Assembly (NCBI GenBank): GCA_015501605.1
Contig: JADNRZ010000016.1
Location: 1,116,001-1,180,000 of the forward strand
Direction of reading: 5' to 3'
Length of the DNA stretch: 64,000 nt
Source: Panaeolus papilionaceus
Lineage: Eukaryota; Basidiomycota; Agaricomycetes; Agaricales
Part shown: in pieces, positions 45,297 through 55,307 of the stretch
Position numbering within the stretch: position 1 is the stretch's first letter
Layout: each line of letters opens with the position of its first letter
The notes under the pieces: generated by a model
Seen by the model: only the letters and a program-made list of their open reading frames with translations
Databases searched by the model: none
What the model was told of the DNA's origin: nothing
Position numbers and translations under genes: made by a program

Positions 45297-46801
45297 CTAC
45301 CCCAACATACACTGTCTGTAGTTTACAAGACAGCACCCCTCATACAAAGCAGCAACCCAGAAGAAGAAAACCAGCACCAAACCCCGATCAGGAACCTCCA
45401 GCCAAGCCAACTCCCCTGTATCAACTAGCAGCAGAGGACTATGATTCCCTATCAGAAAGAAGAAACCCTGGGGAAAACTAGAAACATCCAAGAAAGAACA
45501 ACAGAAGACTAATGAACCTCTCTCCAAGCCAGACCCAGAAACTGAACAAGAATCCCAGATCAACAAACAAGAAGAACTCAACACTCCTGTATCACCCAGC
45601 GAACCAAGAGAACCCCCGGAAACCCCAGAACTGACTGAAACTACGAACGAACCAGAAGAAATCCCAGGCACACCAGAAGAACCCTTGAAAGAACCTGAAC
45701 AACCCCTTGACATCTCCCTTGCCCTCAGCCAACCAATTGAACCATACAACCCCAGAGAACTGGACTACACTATCACCAGAACCCCAGTCTTTAGCACCGA
45801 AATCCCTTTATTCTCTACCAGTACGGCAACTGCGACTCTCACTCAGCCCCCAGGAGGCTGCTCTGCCTCTTCTTTGAGACCTGGAGAGACTGTCCAAGAT
45901 CATTCCCAGAGAGGACTCTCGGGACCACCTGGAGGAGACCCTCAACCTGAAACTGACAACAAAGGACAAGGCAACCCTGATCCTTCTGGTAACCCTGACC
46001 CTGGTAATGGCCCACAAGATGATCCAGCTGCAGAAGCATTTAAAAATGCCCTGAAGAAAGAAGTCAACCTTGGCGCACCCAAGAAGTTCATGGGAGACTG
46101 CACCAAAACCAAACATTTCATCACTGAATGCTGATCCTATCTCCACATCAATTGACACATTTACAACAACAATGATCTAAAGATCGCTTTCATCCTGTCA
46201 TACTTTGCCAAAGGACCAAAGGGAGATAGGGAAGCGATGGATTGGAAACGCTGCTTCCTTGCTGGAAAGTTTGATGAAGCCCAAAGAAACAGGACCACAG
46301 TCTCCTATGGAAGGTTCAATGATTTCCTTCGAAAGTTTAATGAAGACTTTGCCCCAAGACTTGGACACGACCATGCAAGGAAAGACCTCAAGAACATCCA
46401 ACAGGAAGGGAATGTCGAATCACACAACACCGCCTTCAAGAACCTCATGATCACTGCAGGCTATGCCTTCCCTCACACCAACCCCAACGATAACCTCAAT
46501 CCAATGGAAGACCTGCTGATCGGAATCTATCAAGACTCCCTTAAGAAACCGATCTTGGACAGAATTTGCAACAATGGATACATCCCCTACACCCTGAAGG
46601 AGTGGATGGACCAAGCAGCTGAAGTGGATGCCCGTTGGAGGGAATCTTTCCCTTTCCCATTCGACAAGAAACCAGCCAAATGCTTCACCTCTAACCAGAT
46701 GGGATTCAGATTCACCAATTCCAAGCAAATCAATCTCACCAAAGTTGAGCATGCAGACCACATGAAGAACAGCACCTGCTTCTGCTGCCACCAACCAGGC
46801 C
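45297..46801 (+). pseudogene. gag: gag of element A, N-terminal part, cut by insertion
   Basis: One plus-strand frame (45297 onward) with in-frame TGA at 45442-45444, 46132-46134 and 46153-46155. The first third is proline-, glutamate- and threonine-rich. A Ty3/gypsy capsid region follows (LKIAFILSYFAKGPKGD, FLRKFNEDFAPR, MEDLLIGIYQDSLKKPILDRI). It reaches CFCCHQPG, the start of a CCHC zinc knuckle, and stops being colinear at 46801 where a foreign element enters. The missing half of the knuckle, HISKFC, is at 58538. Not functional. The three TGA codons sit where CGA (Arg) would fit. Confidence 0.82.
46795..46801. repeat. Left copy of 7-bp target duplication CCAGGCC
   Basis: CCAGGCC here and at 58532-58538. 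Removing everything from 46802 to 58538 restores a continuous gag frame through the zinc knuckle, which defines the insertion to the base. Confidence 0.8.
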
Positions 46802-47617
46802 CACTACTAGCTGCCAAAATTCTTAAGAACTACCAATCTGTCACTGGTAATCCTTCTAACCAGCTACTGGACGAATTCTTATGCATTCTTATAAGTAATC
46901 ACTGGGATATTTCTTACTACAACTATAATAGATATTCTTATATTGATTGCTTGAATGATTCTTATACATTATTATGATTATCTCTGCAATTATTATGGTG
47001 ATTCTTATGACAATTCTTAGGCATTATTATGCTTATCTACAAGATTCTTATAGCGATTCTTATAGTGATTCTTATGGTAATGCTTACAGCGATTCTTATG
47101 TGATATTTTTCTAATCTACTGATAATATTCTAATAGATCTGATTAATCAGGGTTCTTATCTTTATCTATATCTGTGCTATATATGGAAACCCCCTTATCA
47201 ATGCCATCAATATTTATTTTCCCCACCATTATTGTAGCATTTATTACACCGCTTTTCTGGCCACTTTATATGGACATATATATATCATTGGAAAGCTACA
47301 ATCGCCTACTATTTTATTCTGAATTTTATTCAATTTAATTCCTGCAGGGGAGCAGCCCATTTAGCTGCACTTTTTCCCATCAATTTAGCCCCTATTCATT
47401 TATGCTACCATTCCTGCTGCATTTGCACCGCTTTTTTGGCACTTTTCCTGGTGCACATATATACTATTAGAAAGCCCTAATTGTCTAGTTTAAGAATCTG
47501 CCCTAGTTTTTACAATAGCCCCACTAGGGGCTGCACTATTTAGCTGCGCTTTTTTGGCATTTAATTAGCCCCTATTTTTAATCAGCATTGTTCCTGCTCC
47601 ATTTTGCACCGCTTTGG
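46802..47617 (+). repeat. Left arm of the 1,079-bp inverted repeat, first part
   Basis: Subterminal part at 46865-47110 is packed with variants of GATTCTTATAGC and CATTATTATG; further in are A+T-rich segments with TTTTGCACCGCTTT-like repeats. It stops at TTGG (47614-47617), where element B enters, and resumes at 56072. Confidence 0.8.
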
Positions 47618-48377
47618 TGTCATACCACCTACGGTATACGGTATAAAAACAACCAAAATAAAATATATATATGTCACACGGAACGTGCAACACGAGAGGG
47701 AGAGGTGATGAGTGTAGGGAATACCGAAGGTAAGCGGCTATGTAGTAGAGCGAGGGCGAAGGCACGGAGCACAGTAGGTACTACGTAGTCCTGTAGTCGG
47801 TAATACAGCGTCGTTTCGAACGAATATAACACTGTATGGTTGTATTGAGCGTGCGTGAAGTGCTGAGTTTCGAGATTTCGAATGCTGATGATTAAAACTG
47901 AAGAGATACGAAGCTGGGGTGAGTGCCGATTGACTCAGAACTAATAAACTCGAATGTGAGGGATAGAAAACCTATTTTTTATTCGTTCTTGTGCTGTATC
48001 TTTATACTACAAGAAGGTGTACAAACACGAAGCTACTAAGATGACAAAAAGCGGTCATATGGTACAAATGATGAAGGGTAGCTATCCAATCGGAAAGCCA
48101 GAATGAAGGATATTACAATTAAGACTACATTTAAGGAAGAGAGTAGAGAGGTTGTGTTGTGGGTGCATATGGGTGAGGAGCAATATTTACAAGAAAATGA
48201 AAATAAAATGTTACAAATATTGATATGGATCGCATTTCCGAAACTAAAGTGGGGCGCGAGAATGAAACGAGCGTTTAACCTCGTTCTTGGCGCTTAGTGA
48301 TGCTGTGGAGCGAACATGCGGTCGCTTGGGATCGTTATGGAGCTGGTTTCATGGGGTAAACCGTGCGGAGCGCGACA
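47618..48377 (-). repeat. 3' LTR of element B
   Basis: 760 bp, TGTC...GACA, direct copy of 55308-56067. It begins TGTCATACCACC on the plus strand where the other copy has TGTCGTACCGCC. I noticed no other difference. Confidence 0.9.
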
Positions 48378-48389
48378 TATATCCCCTGG
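48378..48389 (-). other. Polypurine tract of element B
   Basis: CCAGGGGATATA immediately before the 3' LTR on the minus strand, the expected place for plus-strand priming. Confidence 0.55.
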
Positions 48390-48412
48390 ACTGAAATGCT
48401 GACCGTCCTCGG

Positions 48413-49093
48413 TCAGTTGTCGTGAGTGAGATCGATTTGTTGAGGGTGACAAGCGAGGGGTGCGGCTGGGACGAGTGGTTGGAGAGGAATAATGAAGTTG
48501 GGAGCGGCATCGACACATCGAGACATGGCAAGGGTCATGAAATGGAAGTTCGTCACCTGTGCTTCTGGTAGATCTCCAAGAACGGCACGCTGATCCTCCG
48601 TTGTTAGATGATAAAACGCCTGACGCACGGGTTGGTACCTAGCAGCGATGGGTGAATGTTGGAATGCTTGAGTGAGCACGGCGTGGGTATGTTGCGCGAG
48701 ATTGTCAGTTAATTTGGGAATGAAGTGATCGGTAGTGAGAGCGTAGTGACCGTCGCATAATTGCTCCAGCATGTCACAGAAAGTTATGAAGTCTTGACGA
48801 ATAAATAAGTCGATGGGCGTATCTTCGACACCATGCAGAGCTTCGGCCCATAGGATAAGCGCGATCTCCCAAACACGTTCCAGAATGATATGGAGTAAAT
48901 CTTGAGGATAATCGAGTGCAAGTGATGGTGAGCAGGATGGCATGGTGATATGAAGGCGAGGCAATATGATAGATGCAGGTCTCGTAGGAGGCAACGAGAT
49001 TTTAAGATTGAGGACCTCAGGGTCGACCATGAGCGGGCCGTTGTGCTTATTGATCAGTGGAGTCTTCGTTGTTGGAGTTGTAGGCTGCTTCAT
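48413..49093 (-). CDS. Third ORF of element B, downstream of pol, function unknown
   Basis: 226 residues from the ATG at 49093 to the stop at 48413, lying between pol and the 3' LTR and overlapping the pol end (stop 49047) by 47 nt in another frame. Composition looks like a real folded protein rather than a chance frame: a basic, threonine- and proline-rich start, then amphipathic helices (DYPQDLLHIILERVWEIALI, DFITFCDMLEQLCDGHYAL, YQPVRQAFYHLTTEDQRAV) and a C-terminal low-complexity end. No signal peptide or membrane anchor, so it is not an envelope-like protein. I recognise no family. Expression could be by reinitiation or splicing. Confidence 0.65.
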   Translation of the reverse strand: MKQPTTPTTKTPLINKHNGPLMVDPEVLNLKISLPPTRPASIILPRLHITMPSCSPSLALDYPQDLLHIILERVWEIALILWAEALHGVEDTPIDLFIRQDFITFCDMLEQLCDGHYALTTDHFIPKLTDNLAQHTHAVLTQAFQHSPIAARYQPVRQAFYHLTTEDQRAVLGDLPEAQVTNFHFMTLAMSRCVDAAPNFIIPLQPLVPAAPLACHPQQIDLTHDN

Positions 49094-52000
49094 CCTCAAT
49101 TTGGTAACCCGAATCGTCTAAATTGTCGGGATCACTATCACTGGAGTCCTCCATTTCACGTAACCGAGCCTTTGATATGTCCAAAAGAGTCTCGAGGGGC
49201 GGCATCTTGATATTTTTCCGTGCAAAGTACGGGATGACTCTGAATGCAGCAACTGGGCGATGCAGAACCGAACCATCAAGTTCAGCAAGAATGTAGGCTC
49301 CGCCTCTGTTTCGAGATATCACAATTAATGGTCCAAGGTAACGGGTGCGCATTTTTCGATTGAGTGACTTTTCGATGCGTGTGTTTCGCATAAGAACAAG
49401 ATCTCCGAGCTTGAAGCGATAACGGCGAATTGAATTAGCATATTTCTTCTCAAATTGGCGTGTTGTCCTGATTCGTGCTTTGAATACTCGTGAATGAAGC
49501 CTTTCTAGGTCTTCTGGGCGCTTCTGCAGTGCAATAGCACGTTGTGCTATCAGGTCTGTGGTTGAAATCGGAGCATCTGGGGCTGGTAAGAGGTATGAAG
49601 CTTCCGCAATATCGAAGGGTAGCAACGGCTGCGTTCCAGTGAGTGCATAATATGGTGAACAGCCCATTCGACGTCTGACTGTTACTCGATCTGCCCAGAA
49701 TACATGACTTGCAACTTGGGCCCATTTAGATTCCTCGCCTTCACAGGCTTTAAATAGTGCCTGGTGTACATCAAAGTGCGGCCGTTCAATTATTCCGTTG
49801 GCACGTGAATTATATCCTGAGACTCGAATGTGGTTAATCCCATATTTTTGTTCGAGATATTCGATTGCTGCGACAATGGGTGGTCCGTTGTCTGTGACTA
49901 TCTCTCGCAACGCTCCATAGCGGTGCAAGAGTTCCTTCTTGACAAACTCTCCAACGGTGCGTTCATTTTCACGTCGTAATGGCGCATATTCGGGGAAGTG
50001 ACACAAAGAGCATCGCGCATGAATGATATATTTGAATCCACCCGACTTCGGAAGGAACATGGTGTCCATGTACACCTTACTGAACAATGGAGCTGGCGGC
50101 TGAACGATTGGTGGAATAATGACATTACGAGTCTGCCGAATTTGACACAAATGACAAGTTTTGATGAACCATGATATGTCCGCTTGCATCAGTGGCCACC
50201 AATAATGATCCGCAATTAAACTGAGCGTTGCAAAGTAACCGTGATGACCAAGATGATCATGAGCGGCAATCATGATGAATAAACGTCTTGCTGGGTATAC
50301 AACGAGTTTGTGAAGCCCATCGCGGCTACGTCTCCATAGGCGATCTCCTGAGACGAAGAATTCACCAGCAAATCGTAGAAATGCGGGGAGTTCTTGCTTC
50401 GATATCTCAACGGGTTGTTTGAGCGTTCTATGCCATTGTTGGACGACCTCAAGTCTTTCATCCAATTGTTGTGCAGTCTCGGATCGTGGTATGACTGAGT
50501 ATGGTGTTCCTTTATCAAGGGGACTAGGGTCTGAGGTGGAGGAAGCTGGCTCATCCACAGCTTCGGTGACTTCTTGCTGAACATACAAGGCGATTGGTGG
50601 CTGCTCGATACGATATCTGGTTCGAGGATTTAAGAAGTGCATGAATCCGTGCACTTGGTCAACCCAATCTTCAAACTCTTCCTCGTCATCAGGTTCTGGG
50701 ACATCACCAGGTTGTGCGACTCGTCTTGAGAGACCATCGGGACCATGTAACGTTCCTGGTACATGTACTAATTCAAAGTGAAACATTAGAATCGATATGA
50801 TCCACCGATTCATTGCAGCTGATGGGTAGAGGTCGGGATTTGCAAGCATTCCTTTAATATATTTCGCATCCACTTCAACTCGAAGGTTTCGAACGCCAAG
50901 TAAGTGAGATTTGAGGGCTCGGAGAGCCCGATACAAGCCGTAAAGTTCAAGCTTTGGTTGGGAGAAGCGTGATTCGTGTGGTTTGAGAGTAATGGAACCG
51001 AAGCGGGCATAGTATCGAATCTTTGGATTTTCAGTGTCTTCTTGACATAGTAGGTAGCCGACAGCGATGTGGGAGGTGTCAACTGCTAGGATAATGGTTG
51101 CATCGGACGAATAATCAATGGGGCGTAATGCTGGCGATGATAACACTGCTTGCTTAAGGTCTTCTTGAGCCTGGATCTGCGCAGGACCGAATACAAAAGG
51201 TCGATTCTTTCTGGTTAATTGAATAAGCGGACTGGCTCGGTGCGCATAGTTCTTGATAAATATCCGACAGACAGTCATGGTTCCAAGAAATGAACGAAGG
51301 TCAGTGAGACTTTTGCATGGTCCCCACTTGACAATTTTATCAACACGAGTAGGATCTGGTTGACGTCCTTCACGGGTGCAGCGATATCCCAGAAGCATAA
51401 TTTCAGGAGCACATAGAATTGACTTTACACCTGAAAAGGTTCCTCCGCAGTATTTCATGCGCTGAATGATGCGATTGACATTTTGTAAATGTTCCCACAC
51501 GAAGCGCCGGATGCCTGAGTTCTCTGGTATTGTTTCATACAAGCCATCTTGGTTTTGATATGCAGAGGCTGGTCCACGAACAGGGACATCATCAATATAG
51601 GGGATGGTGTATTTGGGGATTTCGGGACGAAGAATTTCCGTAACATCATCATGGAAAATGGGCACTGAATTGGTCCAACCCATCGGTAGGGTGGTTAATC
51701 GCATTGCGCCAAATGGCGTTTGGAAGGTGGTCAAGTCACGAGAGTTCTCGTGTAATGCTCGTTCATCATATCCAACATATAAATCCATCATGCCAACGCA
51801 TGCACGGCCAGCAAACTGTTCAGTGAGAGGCTCGGTGTAGGGTGGCACACCGGAATGGGCAATGGTGACTTTGTTCAATGGTTCGAGAGACTGAACTATT
51901 CGAAGTGATTTTCCATCCTTTTTCACGACACAAAACCAGCGTGATCGGTAGGATGAGTTGGATGGTTCAAAAACACCAGCATCAATCTTCTTTTGAATAA

Positions 52001-52808
52001 GCCTGCATATTTCGTCGTATAAGCCTGGTGGTATGGGTATATTTCGCAGTACCCAAGGTACGTGTGGGATGGTGGCACACTCGATTGCAGGAAAGAAATC
52101 TTCTCTGAAATGACCTCGTTCAGTGTCATTCCAGGCGAAGCCGTCTTGTTGTAGCATCATTAAACAGTGAATTAATTTAAGTTCTTCGGGCCAGAGGAAA
52201 TTGTGATCCTTGTGAACTTTATCAAATGCGTCATGCCGTTCTTGCGTATAACGGCCTGTGGGTTTATACTCGGGAGGTTTGGTGGGTAGCTCAGGAAGGG
52301 TTTCGAGGGGGTCTCCTTGAATATTTCGAATGATACGGAATTTCTCGGGGCTCTGTGTCACTACAGGTTTGACTTTAACACCAACTGGTTTGTATTTCTT
52401 GGCAAATATTTCGACATTGTCGTGATTATTATTGCGTGGGAGGGAAGCGCGGGATAATGGAACCGGTTGGAAAGCGGAATATGATACAGTGGAGGAGGTA
52501 GGATCAGGAGTATGGCGAGAAATGGAATGAGGTGGTAATGAAACATGTTGAGAACGCGAAGGTGAGACCTTGAAAAGGTTAGTAGATTCAAACAGATGAA
52601 AGAGGAAACTTGGTATGTTCTTCAATGGTTGTTCGTTAGGCGAGGTGACGGGTTTGTAAGCGATTATCTGTGGTGTTCTGGTCTTGAAATCGTACTCAAT
52701 GCAGAGCGCAATCGATTCGAAATCATTCGAATCGCCTGTTAACCCGTCACTTATTGAAAAACCGATGCCAAAATGTCCTCTGGTGGTGCATCTCGGCATT
52801 GGGGACAA
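49047..52808 (-). CDS. pol: pol of element B: reverse transcriptase, RNase H, integrase
   Basis: A frame of 1,253 codons overlaps the gag-protease frame (stop 52751) by 58 nt in the -1 frame, so it is probably made by -1 frameshifting; a T-run (GGTTTTTC, 52763-52756) just before the gag stop is a candidate slip site. Domains in order: RT (MGWTNSVPIFHDDV, catalytic PYIDDVPV), RNase H (LAVDTSHIAVGYLLC, LRVEVDAKYIKGML), integrase HHCC (HDHLGHHG ... CHLCQIRQ), catalytic core D-D-E (VYMDTMF, VTDNGPP, ANGIIERPHF) and a GPY-like C-terminal module (TRYLGPLIVISRN). It ends in an acidic tail. All key residues I can check are present, so the element may be active. Confidence 0.93.
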   Translation of the reverse strand: MSPMPRCTTRGHFGIGFSISDGLTGDSNDFESIALCIEYDFKTRTPQIIAYKPVTSPNEQPLKNIPSFLFHLFESTNLFKVSPSRSQHVSLPPHSISRHTPDPTSSTVSYSAFQPVPLSRASLPRNNNHDNVEIFAKKYKPVGVKVKPVVTQSPEKFRIIRNIQGDPLETLPELPTKPPEYKPTGRYTQERHDAFDKVHKDHNFLWPEELKLIHCLMMLQQDGFAWNDTERGHFREDFFPAIECATIPHVPWVLRNIPIPPGLYDEICRLIQKKIDAGVFEPSNSSYRSRWFCVVKKDGKSLRIVQSLEPLNKVTIAHSGVPPYTEPLTEQFAGRACVGMMDLYVGYDERALHENSRDLTTFQTPFGAMRLTTLPMGWTNSVPIFHDDVTEILRPEIPKYTIPYIDDVPVRGPASAYQNQDGLYETIPENSGIRRFVWEHLQNVNRIIQRMKYCGGTFSGVKSILCAPEIMLLGYRCTREGRQPDPTRVDKIVKWGPCKSLTDLRSFLGTMTVCRIFIKNYAHRASPLIQLTRKNRPFVFGPAQIQAQEDLKQAVLSSPALRPIDYSSDATIILAVDTSHIAVGYLLCQEDTENPKIRYYARFGSITLKPHESRFSQPKLELYGLYRALRALKSHLLGVRNLRVEVDAKYIKGMLANPDLYPSAAMNRWIISILMFHFELVHVPGTLHGPDGLSRRVAQPGDVPEPDDEEEFEDWVDQVHGFMHFLNPRTRYRIEQPPIALYVQQEVTEAVDEPASSTSDPSPLDKGTPYSVIPRSETAQQLDERLEVVQQWHRTLKQPVEISKQELPAFLRFAGEFFVSGDRLWRRSRDGLHKLVVYPARRLFIMIAAHDHLGHHGYFATLSLIADHYWWPLMQADISWFIKTCHLCQIRQTRNVIIPPIVQPPAPLFSKVYMDTMFLPKSGGFKYIIHARCSLCHFPEYAPLRRENERTVGEFVKKELLHRYGALREIVTDNGPPIVAAIEYLEQKYGINHIRVSGYNSRANGIIERPHFDVHQALFKACEGEESKWAQVASHVFWADRVTVRRRMGCSPYYALTGTQPLLPFDIAEASYLLPAPDAPISTTDLIAQRAIALQKRPEDLERLHSRVFKARIRTTRQFEKKYANSIRRYRFKLGDLVLMRNTRIEKSLNRKMRTRYLGPLIVISRNRGGAYILAELDGSVLHRPVAAFRVIPYFARKNIKMPPLETLLDISKARLREMEDSSDSDPDNLDDSGYQIEDEAAYNSNNEDSTDQ

Positions 52809-54949
52809 TTGGGATGACGAGGGCGACTACGAGCTCTCGTTGGGACGGTTGTTGATCGTGACGAATTTGGATCATGTAGGGTTAATTGCTGACTCCCATC
52901 GGAGGAGTTACTGATGACTGAACATGCAACGACATCCAGTGGACGACCCAATAAGATGTCATAGGATGGGGAACGAATAACGTGAACCTGGAAATAGAAA
53001 GTAATATCGCCTATCTTGAATGGCACGTTCCGGGCTAAACCGAGCGACTGATCAACGCTTCCATTGGCCGATTCCATGTTTAATTGAATGGACGGGTCCA
53101 ATGGTATTTGTAATTTCTTCCAAACGTCCTCAGACATTGCGACGATTTGACAGCCGCTGTCAAGAACACACTCAATGTGAAGTTTATTAGCCACAAGAGG
53201 CTCGATTGCTCGTAAGGAATGTGAATCCTTGGCTACCACGAGATAATCATTGTTGGGATCTTGCCCGGGGGGTAACGACCGAATGTATGAATCGAAGATA
53301 TCAGGAGCGACGTTGCCTTTGACATCCACATTGAAAATGGAGGTCTTCGGAGCTGTTTCATCATTAACTTGATGCTCGTAGGTGTGTGATTCCGTAACGG
53401 GAGTACCATGCTCAGTGCAGGCTTCGTCATTCTGATTATTGTTGGAAATATCCATGCTATAGCCCTCCTTGGTAGGGATTCGCTTCACAGTGGTCGCTTC
53501 TCTGAATTGTGATCGAATATCGGGCGAAACTGATAGTAATTCACGAGTGGTAATAGGGAATGAGCTGTCAAGCGCCCTCTGATAAACTCGGTTGGTAATA
53601 TCTGGGTCATGAATCGGTGGCTGCTGTCGATAAGCAGGCTCATGCTTCTTGTGTTGGTTTGCGTTATCATTTGCATTAGGTGCCGAAGGTGGGTTGGAAC
53701 GTGCGCCTCTGAATGGATGTTCAGGTATGTCTGAAGTACGAACGACACTGGGTGCACTAGCGTCGACTTTCTCTTGCTCCTTAGCCGCTTGAGCCCTTGT
53801 TTTGGCGAACCCTTGTGCAATCGAATCACGTCTGGTTTTTAATGCGAATAATTCCGCTTCGAGGGACGCGATCTGATCATTGGTTGAAAGTAGAAACCCA
53901 GATGTATGACTGACTGGGGCATGTGAGTGAATGGTCTGAAGCATTTGCGCTGCGGCAAGCTGATTAGGATTACGACGATGCCATTCGTCAATGCGGTCCT
54001 TGAGCAGACCAGATGGAATATCCGAGGGTACGAAAGCACCTGAAGGTAAGACAATCTTTCCTTCAATATTCTTCTTGCACTTCCCGGCTCGTATGTAGTC
54101 TGATACGAGTTCACAAGCTCGAATAAAGTGATCCCGGCCACAGAAGTTACAACGACCAGAGTTGGGTGGGTTTCTCGATCCATTTGAACCTCGGTTGTTC
54201 GTGAGCTGAAGCGACTCAACGACGCTCTTGGTAACTTGAGCAATAATTTGAGAAAAATCTTCCATTTTAAATGGGACAGATACTGGGGTGGGGTTGGAAA
54301 CAGGTTGTGTATTGGTCAAAGCTGGTACTGATATTGCTGTAGACGTCTCAGGTCTCGGTGCATTACTAGTTCCTCTAAGCAGGAACCTAACTGCAGCGTA
54401 CACCTCTGAGATATCCCACGGATCCGCTGGATGATGATCCACATCCTTTAATTGAAGTCGATTGTTAACGAGGATCCAGAACCGTTCCTGGAATCCCTGA
54501 GTGTACAAACGCTTCGTCTCGATGTCCGATAAACGTTTCTTCTCCGTCAAGAAGTGGGATATTACGGTGAACTTCCGATGGTAGTCAGCGGCGTTGCCGA
54601 GCGTGTACATGCCGTCTCGTTTGGCTTGCGCAATACAAAGCTCCAGATCTTGCAATGTGTAACGTTCATTTTCATCTGCGTCGGGGTACAGTTCTCGAAC
54701 GGCTTTCTTGAAGGATGGGTAGTCTGGTCCTACTGAGTTGCATTCCTCGAGGGTAGCCCACAGCTCTGCAACATCTGTATCAATATAGCGTAGGGCGCTA
54801 CCAATTTTCTCTTCGTCATCGGTGACGTTGGCTTCTTTGAACAGATACTCCAAATCAATGAAATATCGTTTTAATTCACGAGGCTTGTCAGGGTTGAATG
54901 TAGGTGCAGAGCGTGCACCTCTTGCTGGCATGCTCTTGACAGTAGTCAT
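52751..54949 (-). CDS. gag: gag-protease of element B
   Basis: The frame is open from the primer-binding site (55303) to 52751; the first ATG is at 54949, giving about 732 residues, and the upstream open part may be leader or a non-ATG extension. A capsid-like helical region (RYFIDLEYLFKEANVTDDEE, LGNAADYHRKFTVISHFL, RFWILVNNRLQ) is followed by a zinc knuckle CNFCGRDHFIRAC, with a conserved extension of the Agaricomycete type (GKIVLPSGAFVP). The C-terminal part is an aspartic protease with VLDSGCQIVAM at the active site and DILLGRPLDV. Protease is thus fused to gag, ahead of the frameshift. Confidence 0.88.
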   Translation of the reverse strand: MTTVKSMPARGARSAPTFNPDKPRELKRYFIDLEYLFKEANVTDDEEKIGSALRYIDTDVAELWATLEECNSVGPDYPSFKKAVRELYPDADENERYTLQDLELCIAQAKRDGMYTLGNAADYHRKFTVISHFLTEKKRLSDIETKRLYTQGFQERFWILVNNRLQLKDVDHHPADPWDISEVYAAVRFLLRGTSNAPRPETSTAISVPALTNTQPVSNPTPVSVPFKMEDFSQIIAQVTKSVVESLQLTNNRGSNGSRNPPNSGRCNFCGRDHFIRACELVSDYIRAGKCKKNIEGKIVLPSGAFVPSDIPSGLLKDRIDEWHRRNPNQLAAAQMLQTIHSHAPVSHTSGFLLSTNDQIASLEAELFALKTRRDSIAQGFAKTRAQAAKEQEKVDASAPSVVRTSDIPEHPFRGARSNPPSAPNANDNANQHKKHEPAYRQQPPIHDPDITNRVYQRALDSSFPITTRELLSVSPDIRSQFREATTVKRIPTKEGYSMDISNNNQNDEACTEHGTPVTESHTYEHQVNDETAPKTSIFNVDVKGNVAPDIFDSYIRSLPPGQDPNNDYLVVAKDSHSLRAIEPLVANKLHIECVLDSGCQIVAMSEDVWKKLQIPLDPSIQLNMESANGSVDQSLGLARNVPFKIGDITFYFQVHVIRSPSYDILLGRPLDVVACSVISNSSDGSQQLTLHDPNSSRSTTVPTRARSRPRHPNCPQCRDAPPEDILASVFQ

Positions 54950-55284
54950 TGATGATTGTGGTTGCTCAAGTTGGACTTGTGGTTGTTCAGGTGAATGATG
55001 CGGTGTAAAATAATGTGATTTATTTATAAAGGAAAGATCTAGTGGCGATGGTAGATCTTCAGGTGAATAAAGAGGTGTGGTTGGTTCAATAAGATTGTTG
55101 TGTCTGGCGTGAGATTCAGGTACTTGTGTGAAGAAGCTGTCGTCGTTGAGATCCAATGGGTTTTGGTTATTTCGAATGAGTTCCAGGTACAGGGGGTCAG
55201 AATGAACGTCTTCAAATTCACGTTGCCGACGCGTAGGATTACGGAGCTGCCTGAACCGAGACTGCTCACTTGAAGCACTTCTTT

Positions 55285-55302
55285 CCCTCGCGGTGGGCTC
55301 CA
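55285..55302 (-). other. Primer-binding site of element B
   Basis: TGGAGCCCACCGCGAGGG, five bases inside the 5' LTR, would pair with a tRNA ending CCCTCGCGGTGGGCTCCA. The tRNA identity was not determined. Confidence 0.6.
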
Positions 55303-55307
55303 AAATA

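Noticed and set aside
46802..46815. Start CACTA, suggesting a CACTA (EnSpm/CMC) transposon
   Set aside because: The other end does not finish in TAGTG, and the target duplication is 7 bp rather than 3 bp.
48103..48297. 64-codon ORF inside the LTRs of element B (identical copy at 55793-55987)
   Set aside because: Lies wholly within the LTR and is identical only because the LTRs are recent copies; no motif.
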